The notes under the pieces are model-generated. The model worked only from the letters and a program-made list of their open reading frames with translations, had not been told where the DNA came from and did not search any database. A DNA stretch of 64,000 nucleotides from Amycolatopsis aidingensis (lineage in GTDB: Bacteria > Actinomycetota > Actinomycetes > Mycobacteriales > Pseudonocardiaceae). The position numbers were made by a program, and so were the translations under genes. This document shows positions 1 through 7,081 of this stretch, piece by piece; position 1 is the stretch's first letter, and each line of letters starts with the position of its first letter. Where the stretch lies: positions 620,001-684,000 of the forward strand of contig NZ_CP076538.1 of the NCBI RefSeq assembly GCF_018885265.1. The letters run 5' to 3'.

Positions 1-1
1 G

Positions 2-140
2 TGACGGGCGTGACGGGTTCGGGCGTACCCGTCTCACCCGTCACGGGCACTGTTTGCGCAGCTCAGGATAGATATGTACCCGTCACGCCGGGTGTGACGG
101 CGTGACGGGTAGGCGGGACGGGTTGGTGACGGGTTACGGG
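2..140. repeat. Cluster of TGACGGG repeats next to traB, candidate clt locus
   Basis: TGACGGG occurs at 2-8, 11-17, 103-109 and 127-133, and its complement CCCGTCA at 37-43 and 79-85. One-base variants lie near 28-34, 95-101 and 134-140. The cluster abuts the 3' end of the FtsK/TraB gene. In Streptomyces conjugative plasmids TraB binds short repeated 8-mers in the clt locus, often beside traB, so a clt function is inferred. Iterons for the replication initiator are the main alternative. Confidence 0.55.
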
Positions 141-2332
141 TCGTCCTCGACCACCTCGGCGTCGGTGGGGGTGCCGTTGCGGCAGCGTTCGATGGCGGCC
201 CGGATGTCGGCGGTGTGGTAGCCGCGTACCTGCCGGGTGGTGCCGTCGCCGCGTGGCACCCGCGTCCGGTCGGAGCGGCACCCGAGTTCGCCCATCTGGC
301 GCCCGAACGCGGTCGCGTCGATGTCGAGCGCGTCGACCAGCTCGGTGCTGGGGATGAACTCGCGCTGGTCGAGGTCGTCGCCGAGGTAGTCGACCACGGC
401 GCCGAGCGGTTCGGGCAGCTCGACCGGCCGCCGGGCGCCCAGTGGCTCGCGGGTGGACGCGCCGATGGTCTTGGCCACGGCGGTGTGGTCAGGCACCGGG
501 TGGGTGTCCTGCCCGGCAGCGTGGCCGCTGAGTGTTCCGGCTGCCTCGCGAAGGGCGCGGCCGTGGTGGCAGAGGGCATGCCAGTCTGCACCGGTCATCA
601 GGTAGGTGCGCACCATCAGCGCGAGCACATCGGCCCCGGCCTCGGTCTCCCCGTCCGGCCGCAGGATGCCCACCCCCTTGTGCGAGGGCAGCAGTCGGCT
701 GGAGTCGAACCCACGGGTGTTCATCTGTTCGCCGAGGATGATGTTGCTGTCGCGCCAGTCCATCACGCGCAGCGCGAACCGGGACCCGAGCACCGCCCGC
801 AGTCCGGACGGGATGGTTTTGGAGTCCGGCCGCTGTGTGGCCAGCACCAGCACGATCCCGGCGGCCGGGGCTTTCTTGGCCAGCCAGGTGAGCAACTCGC
901 CGATGTACTCACCCGCCGGGACCTTCTTGCCCTGCACCTGAACGGGGGTCCGGTCTTCCAACGGCACCTGCACCTCGTCGATGAACACCGGGGTGATCGG
1001 CATGCCCAGCGCGGGGTCGCGCGACATCTGCGGGGTGATCTTCGATTCCGGGCAGATGGTGTCGTCCAGTTCCCGCATCCGCCGGTACCGGCCCTGGACC
1101 TCGGCCACCAGCTCCACCAGCCAGTCCAACAAGGCCAGGACGTGGTCGGTGTCGTCGCCGGAGAGGAACCGGTGGGCCACCTGCGCGGCGGCCATCCAGT
1201 CCTTGCCGCCCTTGAAATCGGCCACGTACACGCGGGTGTGTGGGTCGAGGATCATCCCGGCGGCCGCGGTGCGGGTGGCCACGGTCTTGCCCTGCCTCGG
1301 GATCGCCCCCACCAGGAGCGAGGTCCACACCAGCGGCACGTCAATGCGCCGGTCGCGGGCGTCCCGCCCGAAGGGCACCGGCCGCCAGGCGTCCCACTGC
1401 TCCACCCCGAGCAGCGGTGTCCGCATCGGGGGTTTGTCGTAGGGGTCGGCGTCGGCCACCCACAGCGCCACCCGGCCGGCGTGCCCGCCCCGGCCGCGTA
1501 CTCGCTCGGCCATCAGCTGGATCTCGTCCACCGCCAGCGCGGAGGCGAGTGCCTCGCGGTTCTTCACCACATCGGCCGCCTTGCGGGTGGCGGGCAGGTC
1601 CACGGTCACGGCCCACCCGTCGCCTTCGCGGTGCGCGCGCTCGACCAGCCGTAGCGATTCGTCCTTGCCGATCAGCTTCGCGTCCCGGAAGGCGTCCACC
1701 AGCACCTGCGGGTCCATCGTCCAGGTCAGCGAGCGCGGCCCGGCCAGCACGGCCTTGCGGCCGGGGCTGCCGTCTTTCCGCCTGCCGAGGATGGCCAGCG
1801 CCACCGACGCGACCCCGCCCGTGATCCAGAGCGGGCGCCAGCCGTCCAGGAACACCCCCAGCGTCCCGGCCACGGTCACGGCCGCCGCGATGGCGCCGGT
1901 GACCCGCCAGCGGAACAGGGTCAGTTCCCGGATCTCGGTGAACTTGTCCGCCAGCTTCTCCGACTCCTCGGCCGCCTCGCGGTAGTCCCGCACGGTGACC
2001 CAGCGGCGCCACCACCGCACACCCGCCACCACACCCCGGGCAACGGCACCGAGGTAGCGCCAGGGCGAACGCACTACGGCCGCAACGGCATCCTTGGCGG
2101 CCTGCCGCCCCTGCGGACCGCCCTGGAACGCGACCGGCACACGCGGGGAATGCTGCCACCACGCGGCCAACCGTGCCCGGCGTGAACGCGGGCGCGGCAC
2201 CGGCCCGTGGTCGACCAGCTCACCATCCAACACCGCCGAGTCGACCTCACGTGAAGCCGTGCGGGCGAGCGTCCCGGCACCGTTCACCGCACCCTCCGGT
2301 GGGGTGTTCAGCGGCGCGTCCTCGGCGTTCAC
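134..2332 (-). CDS. FtsK/SpoIIIE-type DNA translocase, TraB-like conjugation protein
   Basis: Predicted hexameric ATPase that would pump double-stranded DNA between hyphae during transfer of the element. The 732-residue protein has a basic N-terminal region, a short hydrophobic stretch around residues 130-190, a Walker A motif GAIPRQGKT near residue 345 and a Walker B segment VFIDEV near residue 450. A C-terminal winged-helix-like part follows. The GTG start at 2332 overlaps the stop of the upstream gene as GTGA, which supports translational coupling; the frame continues open upstream, but that part is inside the neighbour. It is the last of five coupled genes. The TGACGGG cluster at its 3' end is its likely recognition site. 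FtsK-domain identity is firm; the TraB role is inferred from context. Confidence 0.9.
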   Translation of the reverse strand: MNAEDAPLNTPPEGAVNGAGTLARTASREVDSAVLDGELVDHGPVPRPRSRRARLAAWWQHSPRVPVAFQGGPQGRQAAKDAVAAVVRSPWRYLGAVARGVVAGVRWWRRWVTVRDYREAAEESEKLADKFTEIRELTLFRWRVTGAIAAAVTVAGTLGVFLDGWRPLWITGGVASVALAILGRRKDGSPGRKAVLAGPRSLTWTMDPQVLVDAFRDAKLIGKDESLRLVERAHREGDGWAVTVDLPATRKAADVVKNREALASALAVDEIQLMAERVRGRGGHAGRVALWVADADPYDKPPMRTPLLGVEQWDAWRPVPFGRDARDRRIDVPLVWTSLLVGAIPRQGKTVATRTAAAGMILDPHTRVYVADFKGGKDWMAAAQVAHRFLSGDDTDHVLALLDWLVELVAEVQGRYRRMRELDDTICPESKITPQMSRDPALGMPITPVFIDEVQVPLEDRTPVQVQGKKVPAGEYIGELLTWLAKKAPAAGIVLVLATQRPDSKTIPSGLRAVLGSRFALRVMDWRDSNIILGEQMNTRGFDSSRLLPSHKGVGILRPDGETEAGADVLALMVRTYLMTGADWHALCHHGRALREAAGTLSGHAAGQDTHPVPDHTAVAKTIGASTREPLGARRPVELPEPLGAVVDYLGDDLDQREFIPSTELVDALDIDATAFGRQMGELGCRSDRTRVPRGDGTTRQVRGYHTADIRAAIERCRNGTPTDAEVVEDDP

Positions 2333-3207
2333 TCCGGCACCCCCTCGCCCGGTGCGGAGTCCTCGAGTTCGGCCGCCAGGGCGGCGGCCAGCCGGGGCGA
2401 CAGGCCCCGCGAGCAGCCGGTGACCTGCCGAATCCACGCGGGACTCACCACCACCCCCGGCGTCCAGGAGTCCCTGGCCTCGGCGAGGTAGTCACCGAAC
2501 AGCTTCCGCCGCCGCGCCCGCGTACCCGGCCGCCGAGCCGACCGCCGGGCGGTGTCCGGCCGTTGTTCGTGAACCCGGTCCGCCCCGGCCGGGGCGGACC
2601 GGCGGGCAGCGTCGGTGAACGCCACCGTCACCGCCTCGGTCAGCTTGTCCCGCAGATCCGTGACCGCCTCGGCAGCGGCGAACACCATCAACGGCGGCAC
2701 CGAGTGCAGCACGATCCCCGACAGCGACCCGACCGCATACGAGGTCCACGTGTTCATCACATAGGTGGCCGCCAGCGCCAGCCACTTCGCGGCACGCACC
2801 CATCGGCCGGTGGGGACCTGGTAGCGGGCGGTGACCTGCTCGGCCCGCAGGATCGCCAGCAGCACCAGCGACACCATCGGATCCAGCAGCCACGCCGCCA
2901 GCCACGGCAGCGACCACACCGCCGCCCCGGCGGCGGCGAAGTGCTGCACGTTGGTCATCGTGAACGCCAGCCCGAGCACGATCCCGGCCCAGCACCACCG
3001 ATCCACCTGCGCCCGTACCCGCTCCACCCGCAACGCCACCACATCCGGATGCGTCTGGTGCGCACGGACCTCGGCCGCCTCGGCCGCATCCCGCGCCAAC
3101 CGCTGCCCACGTGTCAGCGGCACATGGGTGGCGTCCTGCGGCCGGTCGGGGGCGGGTGGCCGCCCAGCGGCGGCCACCCCTTCCCGTCCCTTCTGCGGCG
3201 TGGTCAT
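2329..3207 (-). CDS. DUF2637-like polytopic membrane protein, Spd-type
   Basis: 292-residue protein with a hydrophilic N-terminus of about 70 residues, then four hydrophobic segments (about residues 70-92, 100-122, 140-160 and 165-190), then a basic, Ala/Arg-rich cytoplasmic tail of about 100 residues. The membrane part resembles DUF2637 proteins found beside TraB on actinomycete elements, where Spd proteins help spread the element along the mycelium. The ATG at 3207 overlaps the preceding stop (ATGA), and its own stop overlaps traB. Recognition rests on topology and position; no catalytic motif is visible. Confidence 0.7.
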   Translation of the reverse strand: MTTPQKGREGVAAAGRPPAPDRPQDATHVPLTRGQRLARDAAEAAEVRAHQTHPDVVALRVERVRAQVDRWCWAGIVLGLAFTMTNVQHFAAAGAAVWSLPWLAAWLLDPMVSLVLLAILRAEQVTARYQVPTGRWVRAAKWLALAATYVMNTWTSYAVGSLSGIVLHSVPPLMVFAAAEAVTDLRDKLTEAVTVAFTDAARRSAPAGADRVHEQRPDTARRSARRPGTRARRRKLFGDYLAEARDSWTPGVVVSPAWIRQVTGCSRGLSPRLAAALAAELEDSAPGEGVPE

Positions 3208-3536
3208 CGGTGACCACCACCCCGGCGCCGGGCGGTGCCGATCTCGGTCACGGTCAACGCACGTGTCAGCACATAAGCCGCGATCAGATCCGGCAGCGCC
3301 AGCGCCACCACCAGCAGCGTCGGGTTGTCGATCTGGGTGATCACCACCCACTGCACGCCGACGAACGCGGCGGCCATCAACAGCACCCGCCCGGCCAGCG
3401 ACACCACCCGCGCACCCGCCCGCGCGGTCTCGGCCGCCCGGCGCGCCTGGCGCGACCCGGCCCGCCACACCAGCACCAGCGCCAGCAGCACACCGAACCC
3501 GGCCAGCACCTGTTCCACGGTGAGGTTGAGCGTCAC
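3204..3536 (-). CDS. Small membrane protein of the transfer operon
   Basis: 110-residue protein with two to three hydrophobic segments (about residues 8-24, 45-65 and 70-92) separated by a short basic loop. No family is recognised. It is coupled on both sides by 4-bp overlaps: the ATG at 3536 overlaps the WhiB-like stop, and its stop overlaps the next start. Small membrane genes at this position in AICEs usually belong to the spd group that supports intramycelial spread, so that role is inferred from place only. Confidence 0.65.
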   Translation of the reverse strand: MTLNLTVEQVLAGFGVLLALVLVWRAGSRQARRAAETARAGARVVSLAGRVLLMAAAFVGVQWVVITQIDNPTLLVVALALPDLIAAYVLTRALTVTEIGTARRRGGGHR

Positions 3537-3880
3537 GGCTGCTCACCCCCACGGCGACGGTTGGGGTGGCGGACCTTCCACACCCGCCACACCGCCCGCC
3601 GATCTGTGTCCGGCAGCGCACCCCACACACCCACCGTGGACTCACCGGCAGTGCGCAGCTCCAGCTCCAGACACTCATCCATCACCGGGCAGCCCGCGCA
3701 CATCCACGCGGCCAACTCCCGATCCACATCCTCCTGACCGGACAGCTCCGGCAACTCGGTGCGATCGAACGCCCAGAAGCACAGACCGTCTCGGGTCACC
3801 ACCCGGTACAGCACCGCATCCGGCACCCCGGCATAGCGGTCCAACCTGGCGGCCATCTGCTCGTAGTCGTCTCGGTTCAC
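3533..3880 (-). CDS. WhiB-like Fe-S transcription factor on the element
   Basis: 115-residue protein with the four cysteines of the WhiB family: one in GLCFW, then CAGC and a fourth in the pattern C-x29-C-x2-C-x5-C, followed by the turn motif VGVWGAL and a basic C-terminus (KVRHPNRRRGG). Such proteins hold a 4Fe-4S cluster and bind RNA polymerase sigma factor. The start is the GTG at 3880, which overlaps the upstream stop as GTGA; the frame stays open further upstream, but that region is coding in another frame. It probably tunes expression of the transfer operon in which it is embedded. Confidence 0.85.
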   Translation of the reverse strand: MNRDDYEQMAARLDRYAGVPDAVLYRVVTRDGLCFWAFDRTELPELSGQEDVDRELAAWMCAGCPVMDECLELELRTAGESTVGVWGALPDTDRRAVWRVWKVRHPNRRRGGEQP

Positions 3881-4155
3881 CACGACGCACCCCCCGACGC
3901 ACGGCCGAGCTCGCGGGCGGTGCGCCACCTGGTGACCACCTCGGCGAGATCGATGCATCCACCCGACTCGGTGACCTCGGCGATCAGCCGGTTGAGTGCG
4001 GCTGCCGGGACCACGTAACGGGTGCGGATACGGACGGCCGGGAAAGCGTCGTCCCTGATCGCGCGGTACAGCGTGACCGGGTTGACGCGCAGGATGCGTG
4101 CGGCTTCTTGGACTGTGTAGAACGCCGGACTGGCGTTCGTCATGTTGGTATCCAT
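3877..4155 (-). CDS. Excisionase-family helix-turn-helix protein
   Basis: 92-residue protein with an N-terminal MerR/excisionase-type winged HTH (YTVQEAARILRVNPVTLYRAI, then a wing with RIRTRYVVP). It is the first gene of the five-gene leftward operon and starts with ATG at 4155. Proteins of this fold act as recombination directionality factors or as small repressors on AICEs. The usual xis-int pairing is not seen because no integrase follows, so a regulatory role is equally possible. The divergent region upstream holds paired operator-like palindromes at 4188-4224. Confidence 0.7.
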   Translation of the reverse strand: MDTNMTNASPAFYTVQEAARILRVNPVTLYRAIRDDAFPAVRIRTRYVVPAAALNRLIAEVTESGGCIDLAEVVTRWRTARELGRASGGASW

Positions 4156-4187
4156 TGGATTTGTTCCCCAAGGTTGAAGATCTGGAT

Positions 4188-4224
4188 GGATGTTTTAATC
4201 CGTAATACATGGATGATTTCATCC
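4188..4224. promoter_or_regulatory. Paired operator-like palindromes in a divergent promoter region
   Basis: GGATGTTTTAATCC (4188-4201) and GGATGATTTCATCC (4211-4224) are related 14-mers whose starts are 23 bp apart, about two helical turns; the second is a perfect 6-2-6 palindrome. They lie between the leftward excisionase/WhiB/TraB operon and the rightward XRE regulator gene. This fits a repressor site controlling both; the binding protein is not known. Confidence 0.5.
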
Positions 4225-4330
4225 CGAATGACGACGCGAAGCGCTGAAATGCCCGCGCGTGCCCTCGGGCCGACTTGGCGATTTCCGGTTCGCGCTACCC
4301 TCGGGGCCGAGGCGGAGCGCGGAGGAATAC

Positions 4331-4759
4331 GTGACGGAAGACTGGGCGGCAGTCGCTAGCGCAATCAATCAGCGCATGGCGCAGCTTGGCGTGAGCCAGC
4401 GCGAAGTCATTATGCGATCGCAGCTCTCGAAAGCCGTTGTCCGCGAGATTCAGCACAACGTTGTCCAGCGCCGCCGTAGCGACCGCACCCTGGAGGCGCT
4501 CTCGGTCGCGCTTGACTGGCACCCCGGACACCTGGCCGCCGTTCTCGCCCAGCGCAGGCCGCCTGAAGTGGGCGAACCCGTCGTACGCCCGGATGACGAC
4601 GTGCCCGGCCGACTCGCTGTGATCGAGCACCAGTTGCGTCAGATAAACGACCGTCTGGCCCGGATCGACGCTTTCGGTGACCGGCTTAACGAGATCAACG
4701 CCAATGTCGCCACCGTCGCTGAGAATGTCGCTGCGGTACGGAAAGAGCGGGATCGGTAG
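4331..4759 (+). CDS. XRE-type HTH regulator with C-terminal coiled coil
   Basis: 142-residue protein. Residues 5-75 form a lambda-repressor-like HTH (QREVIMRSQLSKAVVREIQ region), and residues 95-140 form a heptad-rich coiled coil (IEHQLRQINDRLARIDAFG). The GTG at 4331 is chosen over an upstream ATG because GGAGG lies at 4321-4325 with ideal spacing. It is the rightward neighbour of the transfer operon and is probably its repressor or maintenance regulator, by analogy with KorSA-type genes; that assignment is inference. Confidence 0.75.
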   Translation: MTEDWAAVASAINQRMAQLGVSQREVIMRSQLSKAVVREIQHNVVQRRRSDRTLEALSVALDWHPGHLAAVLAQRRPPEVGEPVVRPDDDVPGRLAVIEHQLRQINDRLARIDAFGDRLNEINANVATVAENVAAVRKERDR

Positions 4760-4836
4760 GGGTCTCTGATGACTGAATTTCATGTCTCTCAGTCAACGCC
4801 GAATCCCCTGCACAAACGATGTACTGCACAGGCATC

Positions 4837-4871
4837 GGCAGTGCACTTCCGATGCACTGGCAGTGCACTTC
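4837..4871. promoter_or_regulatory. Direct repeat GGCAGTGCACTTC, candidate operator
   Basis: GGCAGTGCACTTC occurs at 4837-4849 and again at 4859-4871, exactly 22 bp apart. Related TGCAC cores lie at 4823-4828 and 4853-4857. The pair sits just upstream of the HTH-Nudix gene start at 4894. Spacing of two helical turns suggests cooperative binding by an element-encoded regulator, possibly that HTH-Nudix protein itself. Confidence 0.5.
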
Positions 4872-4893
4872 AAGGTTCCGGGGGGCCGGATCG

Positions 4894-5556
4894 ATGGGGA
4901 TGGTGAACGACTGGACCGGCCGCACGGCGTGCGCTCTGCAAGCCGCCCTGCGCATGACTAACGATGCGTTCGCGAAGCATCTCGGCGTAGCGATCCGGAC
5001 AGTTGGCAAGTGGCATGAACGACCAGACCTGACGCCACGGACAGAGATGCAACAACTCCTGGATACGGTGCTCGACCAGGCGCCGGACGCGGCAAAGTCT
5101 AGGTTCGCGCTCATCGTGAGCGAGGGCGCAGAGGCAGTGTCGAGTGGCTCAGACCCCGCCCAGATGTTGAAAGTGGCGATCGCCGTTGTGGCGACAGAGA
5201 AGAAAGTGCTTCTGGTCTGTCGAAGAGGCGACGACGGTCAGGGGATCTCGTGGCAGTTCCCGGCGGGCATGGTCAAGCCTGGCGTCCAGCCGGAGACCGT
5301 CGCGGTCCGCGAGACTCTCGCCGAGACCGGCGTTCACTGCGTTGTGGTTCGCGGCCTCGGTAGCCGTTTGCACCCGGTTACGAACGTATTTTGCGAGTAC
5401 CTACTGTGTGACTACCTGGCCGGAGACGCAGAGAACGTCGACGTTGTCGAGAATGTTAGCGTCATCTGGGCTGACAAGAGCAAATTGACGCGCTTCATCC
5501 CGGCCGAGCAGATTTTCCCGCCAATACTGGACGCTTTGGAGGTACCGAGTGACTGA
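4894..5556 (+). CDS. HTH-Nudix fusion with degenerate Nudix box
   Basis: 220-residue protein. An N-terminal HTH of about 70 residues (MTNDAFAKHLGVAIRTVGKW) is fused to a Nudix domain (about residues 95-215). The Nudix box reads GMVKPGVQPETVAVRETLAETG. Compared with GX5EX7REUXEEXGU, it lacks the first Glu and the first Glu of the EE pair, so metal binding may be weak or lost. The ATG at 4894 is favoured because the upstream region carries the repeated operator; an in-frame ATG at 4819 would place that repeat inside the gene. pSAM2 encodes a Nudix immunity factor, Pif, that blocks redundant transfer. This protein may be a regulator that evolved from such a hydrolase. Confidence 0.8.
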   Translation: MGMVNDWTGRTACALQAALRMTNDAFAKHLGVAIRTVGKWHERPDLTPRTEMQQLLDTVLDQAPDAAKSRFALIVSEGAEAVSSGSDPAQMLKVAIAVVATEKKVLLVCRRGDDGQGISWQFPAGMVKPGVQPETVAVRETLAETGVHCVVVRGLGSRLHPVTNVFCEYLLCDYLAGDAENVDVVENVSVIWADKSKLTRFIPAEQIFPPILDALEVPSD

Positions 5557-5965
5557 GCCGACGACCGAGGCCCCGCAGCCGCCGATCGCTGCCGCAGTCG
5601 TCGTCAAGGACGCGAAAGTGCTTCTCGTCCGACGGCGGGTAAAGGAAGGCAGCCTGTCGTGGCAGTTCCCGGCAGGGGAAGTCGAAGAGGGAGAGTCGGC
5701 AATCCAAGCGGCTGTACGCGAGGTTCGCGAAGAGACCGGTCTGACCGTCGCCGAGTCCAAGGTTCTTGGCGAGCGGGTGCACCCGAATACCGGCCGGACC
5801 ATGATCTACGTAGCGTGCGACTATGTGACAGGCGAGGCGACCGTGGTGGACAACGAGGAACTAGCCGAGCTTGCGTGGCTGGAACACGGTCAGCTTGCTG
5901 AGTACGTGCCGTACGGCCTTTTCGGACCGGTGCAGGAACACTTGGACGAGGTGCTCAAGAACTGA
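5549..5965 (+). CDS. Nudix hydrolase, Pif-like
   Basis: 138-residue single-domain Nudix protein with an intact Nudix box (GEVEEGESAIQAAVREVREE then TGL): G, E, REVREE and G are all present. It should hydrolyse a nucleoside-diphosphate-linked substrate. The GTG at 5549 overlaps the end of the HTH-Nudix gene by 8 bp, with a Shine-Dalgarno GGAGG just upstream, so the two Nudix genes form one unit. The closest functional precedent on such elements is the pSAM2 immunity factor. The substrate cannot be read from the sequence. A strong hairpin follows the gene. Confidence 0.88.
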   Translation: MTEPTTEAPQPPIAAAVVVKDAKVLLVRRRVKEGSLSWQFPAGEVEEGESAIQAAVREVREETGLTVAESKVLGERVHPNTGRTMIYVACDYVTGEATVVDNEELAELAWLEHGQLAEYVPYGLFGPVQEHLDEVLKN

Positions 5966-5970
5966 CCGCC

Positions 5971-6004
5971 GAGCGGTCCCGACTCCCAAGCGTCGGGACC
6001 GCTC
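5971..6004. terminator. Bidirectional hairpin terminator
   Basis: Perfect 13-bp inverted repeat: GAGCGGTCCCGAC (5971-5983) and GTCGGGACCGCTC (5992-6004) around an 8-nt loop. It sits between convergent genes (Nudix ending at 5965 and the leftward gene ending at 6015). No T-run follows. Confidence 0.75.
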
Positions 6005-6014
6005 GCGCAGGTCG

Positions 6015-6353
6015 TCAGGCAAGTACGTCCGCGAGACGTTCACGCACCACATCCGCGTGCAAGAACTCAGGCAGGGGAACGCCACCGACGGACATGCGAG
6101 TGCTTGCCACCTGGTCGAGCCGAGCGGACGGAAGTTCGTCCAGCAGCTCTATGGCGCGGTTGGCCCACACCTTCGCCAGGTCGAAGTGGCGGGCGCCGCC
6201 AACGTCCTCGTTGCGGTACCGGAATGCGAGCGCGTAAGCGGTCTCGGCGGCGGCCCGCTTGTCGGTGGTTACCTCACGGTCGAAGGCAGCGTGAAGTTCG
6301 TCCAGCGGCACGCGATTGTCCGAGTCGGCTGCCATCGTCGCGTCTGCTCCCAC
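6015..6353 (-). CDS. Hypothetical helical protein downstream of ndk
   Basis: 112-residue acidic and probably all-helical protein (LDELHAAFDREVTTDKRAAA; AKVWANRAIELLDEL). No family is recognised. It starts 2 bp after the stop of the nucleoside diphosphate kinase gene and is clearly co-transcribed with it; an internal ATG at 6335 is an alternative start. No motif for DNA binding, membrane insertion or catalysis is visible. The tight pairing with a kinase on a mobile element suggests a shared job, but nothing in the sequence shows what it is. Confidence 0.65.
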   Translation of the reverse strand: MGADATMAADSDNRVPLDELHAAFDREVTTDKRAAAETAYALAFRYRNEDVGGARHFDLAKVWANRAIELLDELPSARLDQVASTRMSVGGVPLPEFLHADVVRERLADVLA

Positions 6354-6355
6354 CG

Positions 6356-6865
6356 TCAGTACGCGAGCTTCTCAGCGAGCGTCTCGTAGTCGAACAGCTC
6401 GCCAGCCGGGAACCAAAGCTCAACTTCGTACTTGGCTTCCTCGGCGTTGCCGGAAGCGTGCACGAGGTTCATCACTGCCTTGCCGCTGACCTCGGACGAT
6501 GCCTTGGTCTGGTGCGCGAAGTCGCCACGTACGGTGCCCGGCGCGGCGTCGTTCGGGTAGGTGCTGCCGATGATCTTCCGGACCTTGGCCACGGCGTCCA
6601 CACCTTCGAGCGCCAGCGCGATAACCGGTCCGGTCTGCATGAAACCGGCGGTGCAGTCGTAGATCTCCTTGCCAAGCCGCTCTTCGAGGTCGAAGTAGTG
6701 CTTACGCGTGAACTCGGCGTCCATGTGCTTCATCTTGGTGCCGACAATCTTCAACGCGGCGTCCTCGAAGCGCGTGATGATCCGGCCAGCCAGGCCGCGC
6801 GAGACGGCATCAGGCTTGAGAAGTACAAGGGTCCGCTGCACACCGAGGTCAGCCGAGTCTGCCAT
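6356..6865 (-). CDS. ndk: Element-borne nucleoside diphosphate kinase, divergent and extended
   Basis: Transfers the gamma-phosphate between nucleoside tri- and diphosphates through a phospho-histidine. The N-terminal RTLVLLKPDAVSRGLAGRII and the block NLVHASG carrying the catalytic His identify the family. The protein is 169 residues against roughly 136-150 for bacterial NDKs. The extra length lies around GSTYPNDAAPGTVRGDFAHQ and in the tail, and the canonical HGSD is changed to HASG. The start is supported by GGAAGG before ATG 6865. It lies with Nudix genes on the element, not with housekeeping genes, so it is probably a second copy with a nucleotide-pool role in transfer or maintenance. 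Confidence 0.85.
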   Translation of the reverse strand: MADSADLGVQRTLVLLKPDAVSRGLAGRIITRFEDAALKIVGTKMKHMDAEFTRKHYFDLEERLGKEIYDCTAGFMQTGPVIALALEGVDAVAKVRKIIGSTYPNDAAPGTVRGDFAHQTKASSEVSGKAVMNLVHASGNAEEAKYEVELWFPAGELFDYETLAEKLAY

Positions 6866-7081
6866 TGGGGTTCCTTCCTTCAGGTTTCACGACAGATAGT
6901 ATCTGCGCTACTCGATGCGTCTGCGTTGCGGTCGACCTAGCCCTAGAGATCGTGAGTTAACGCTATTACTAGCGGCATGTGGCTAGCGTTCTGGGTCCAT
7001 GACCCCTTGAAGTCAACGCACTTGATGCCTGGCACAATGCGCAACATGACGTGGAGACGGGTATCACGGGACAGTCATTAT

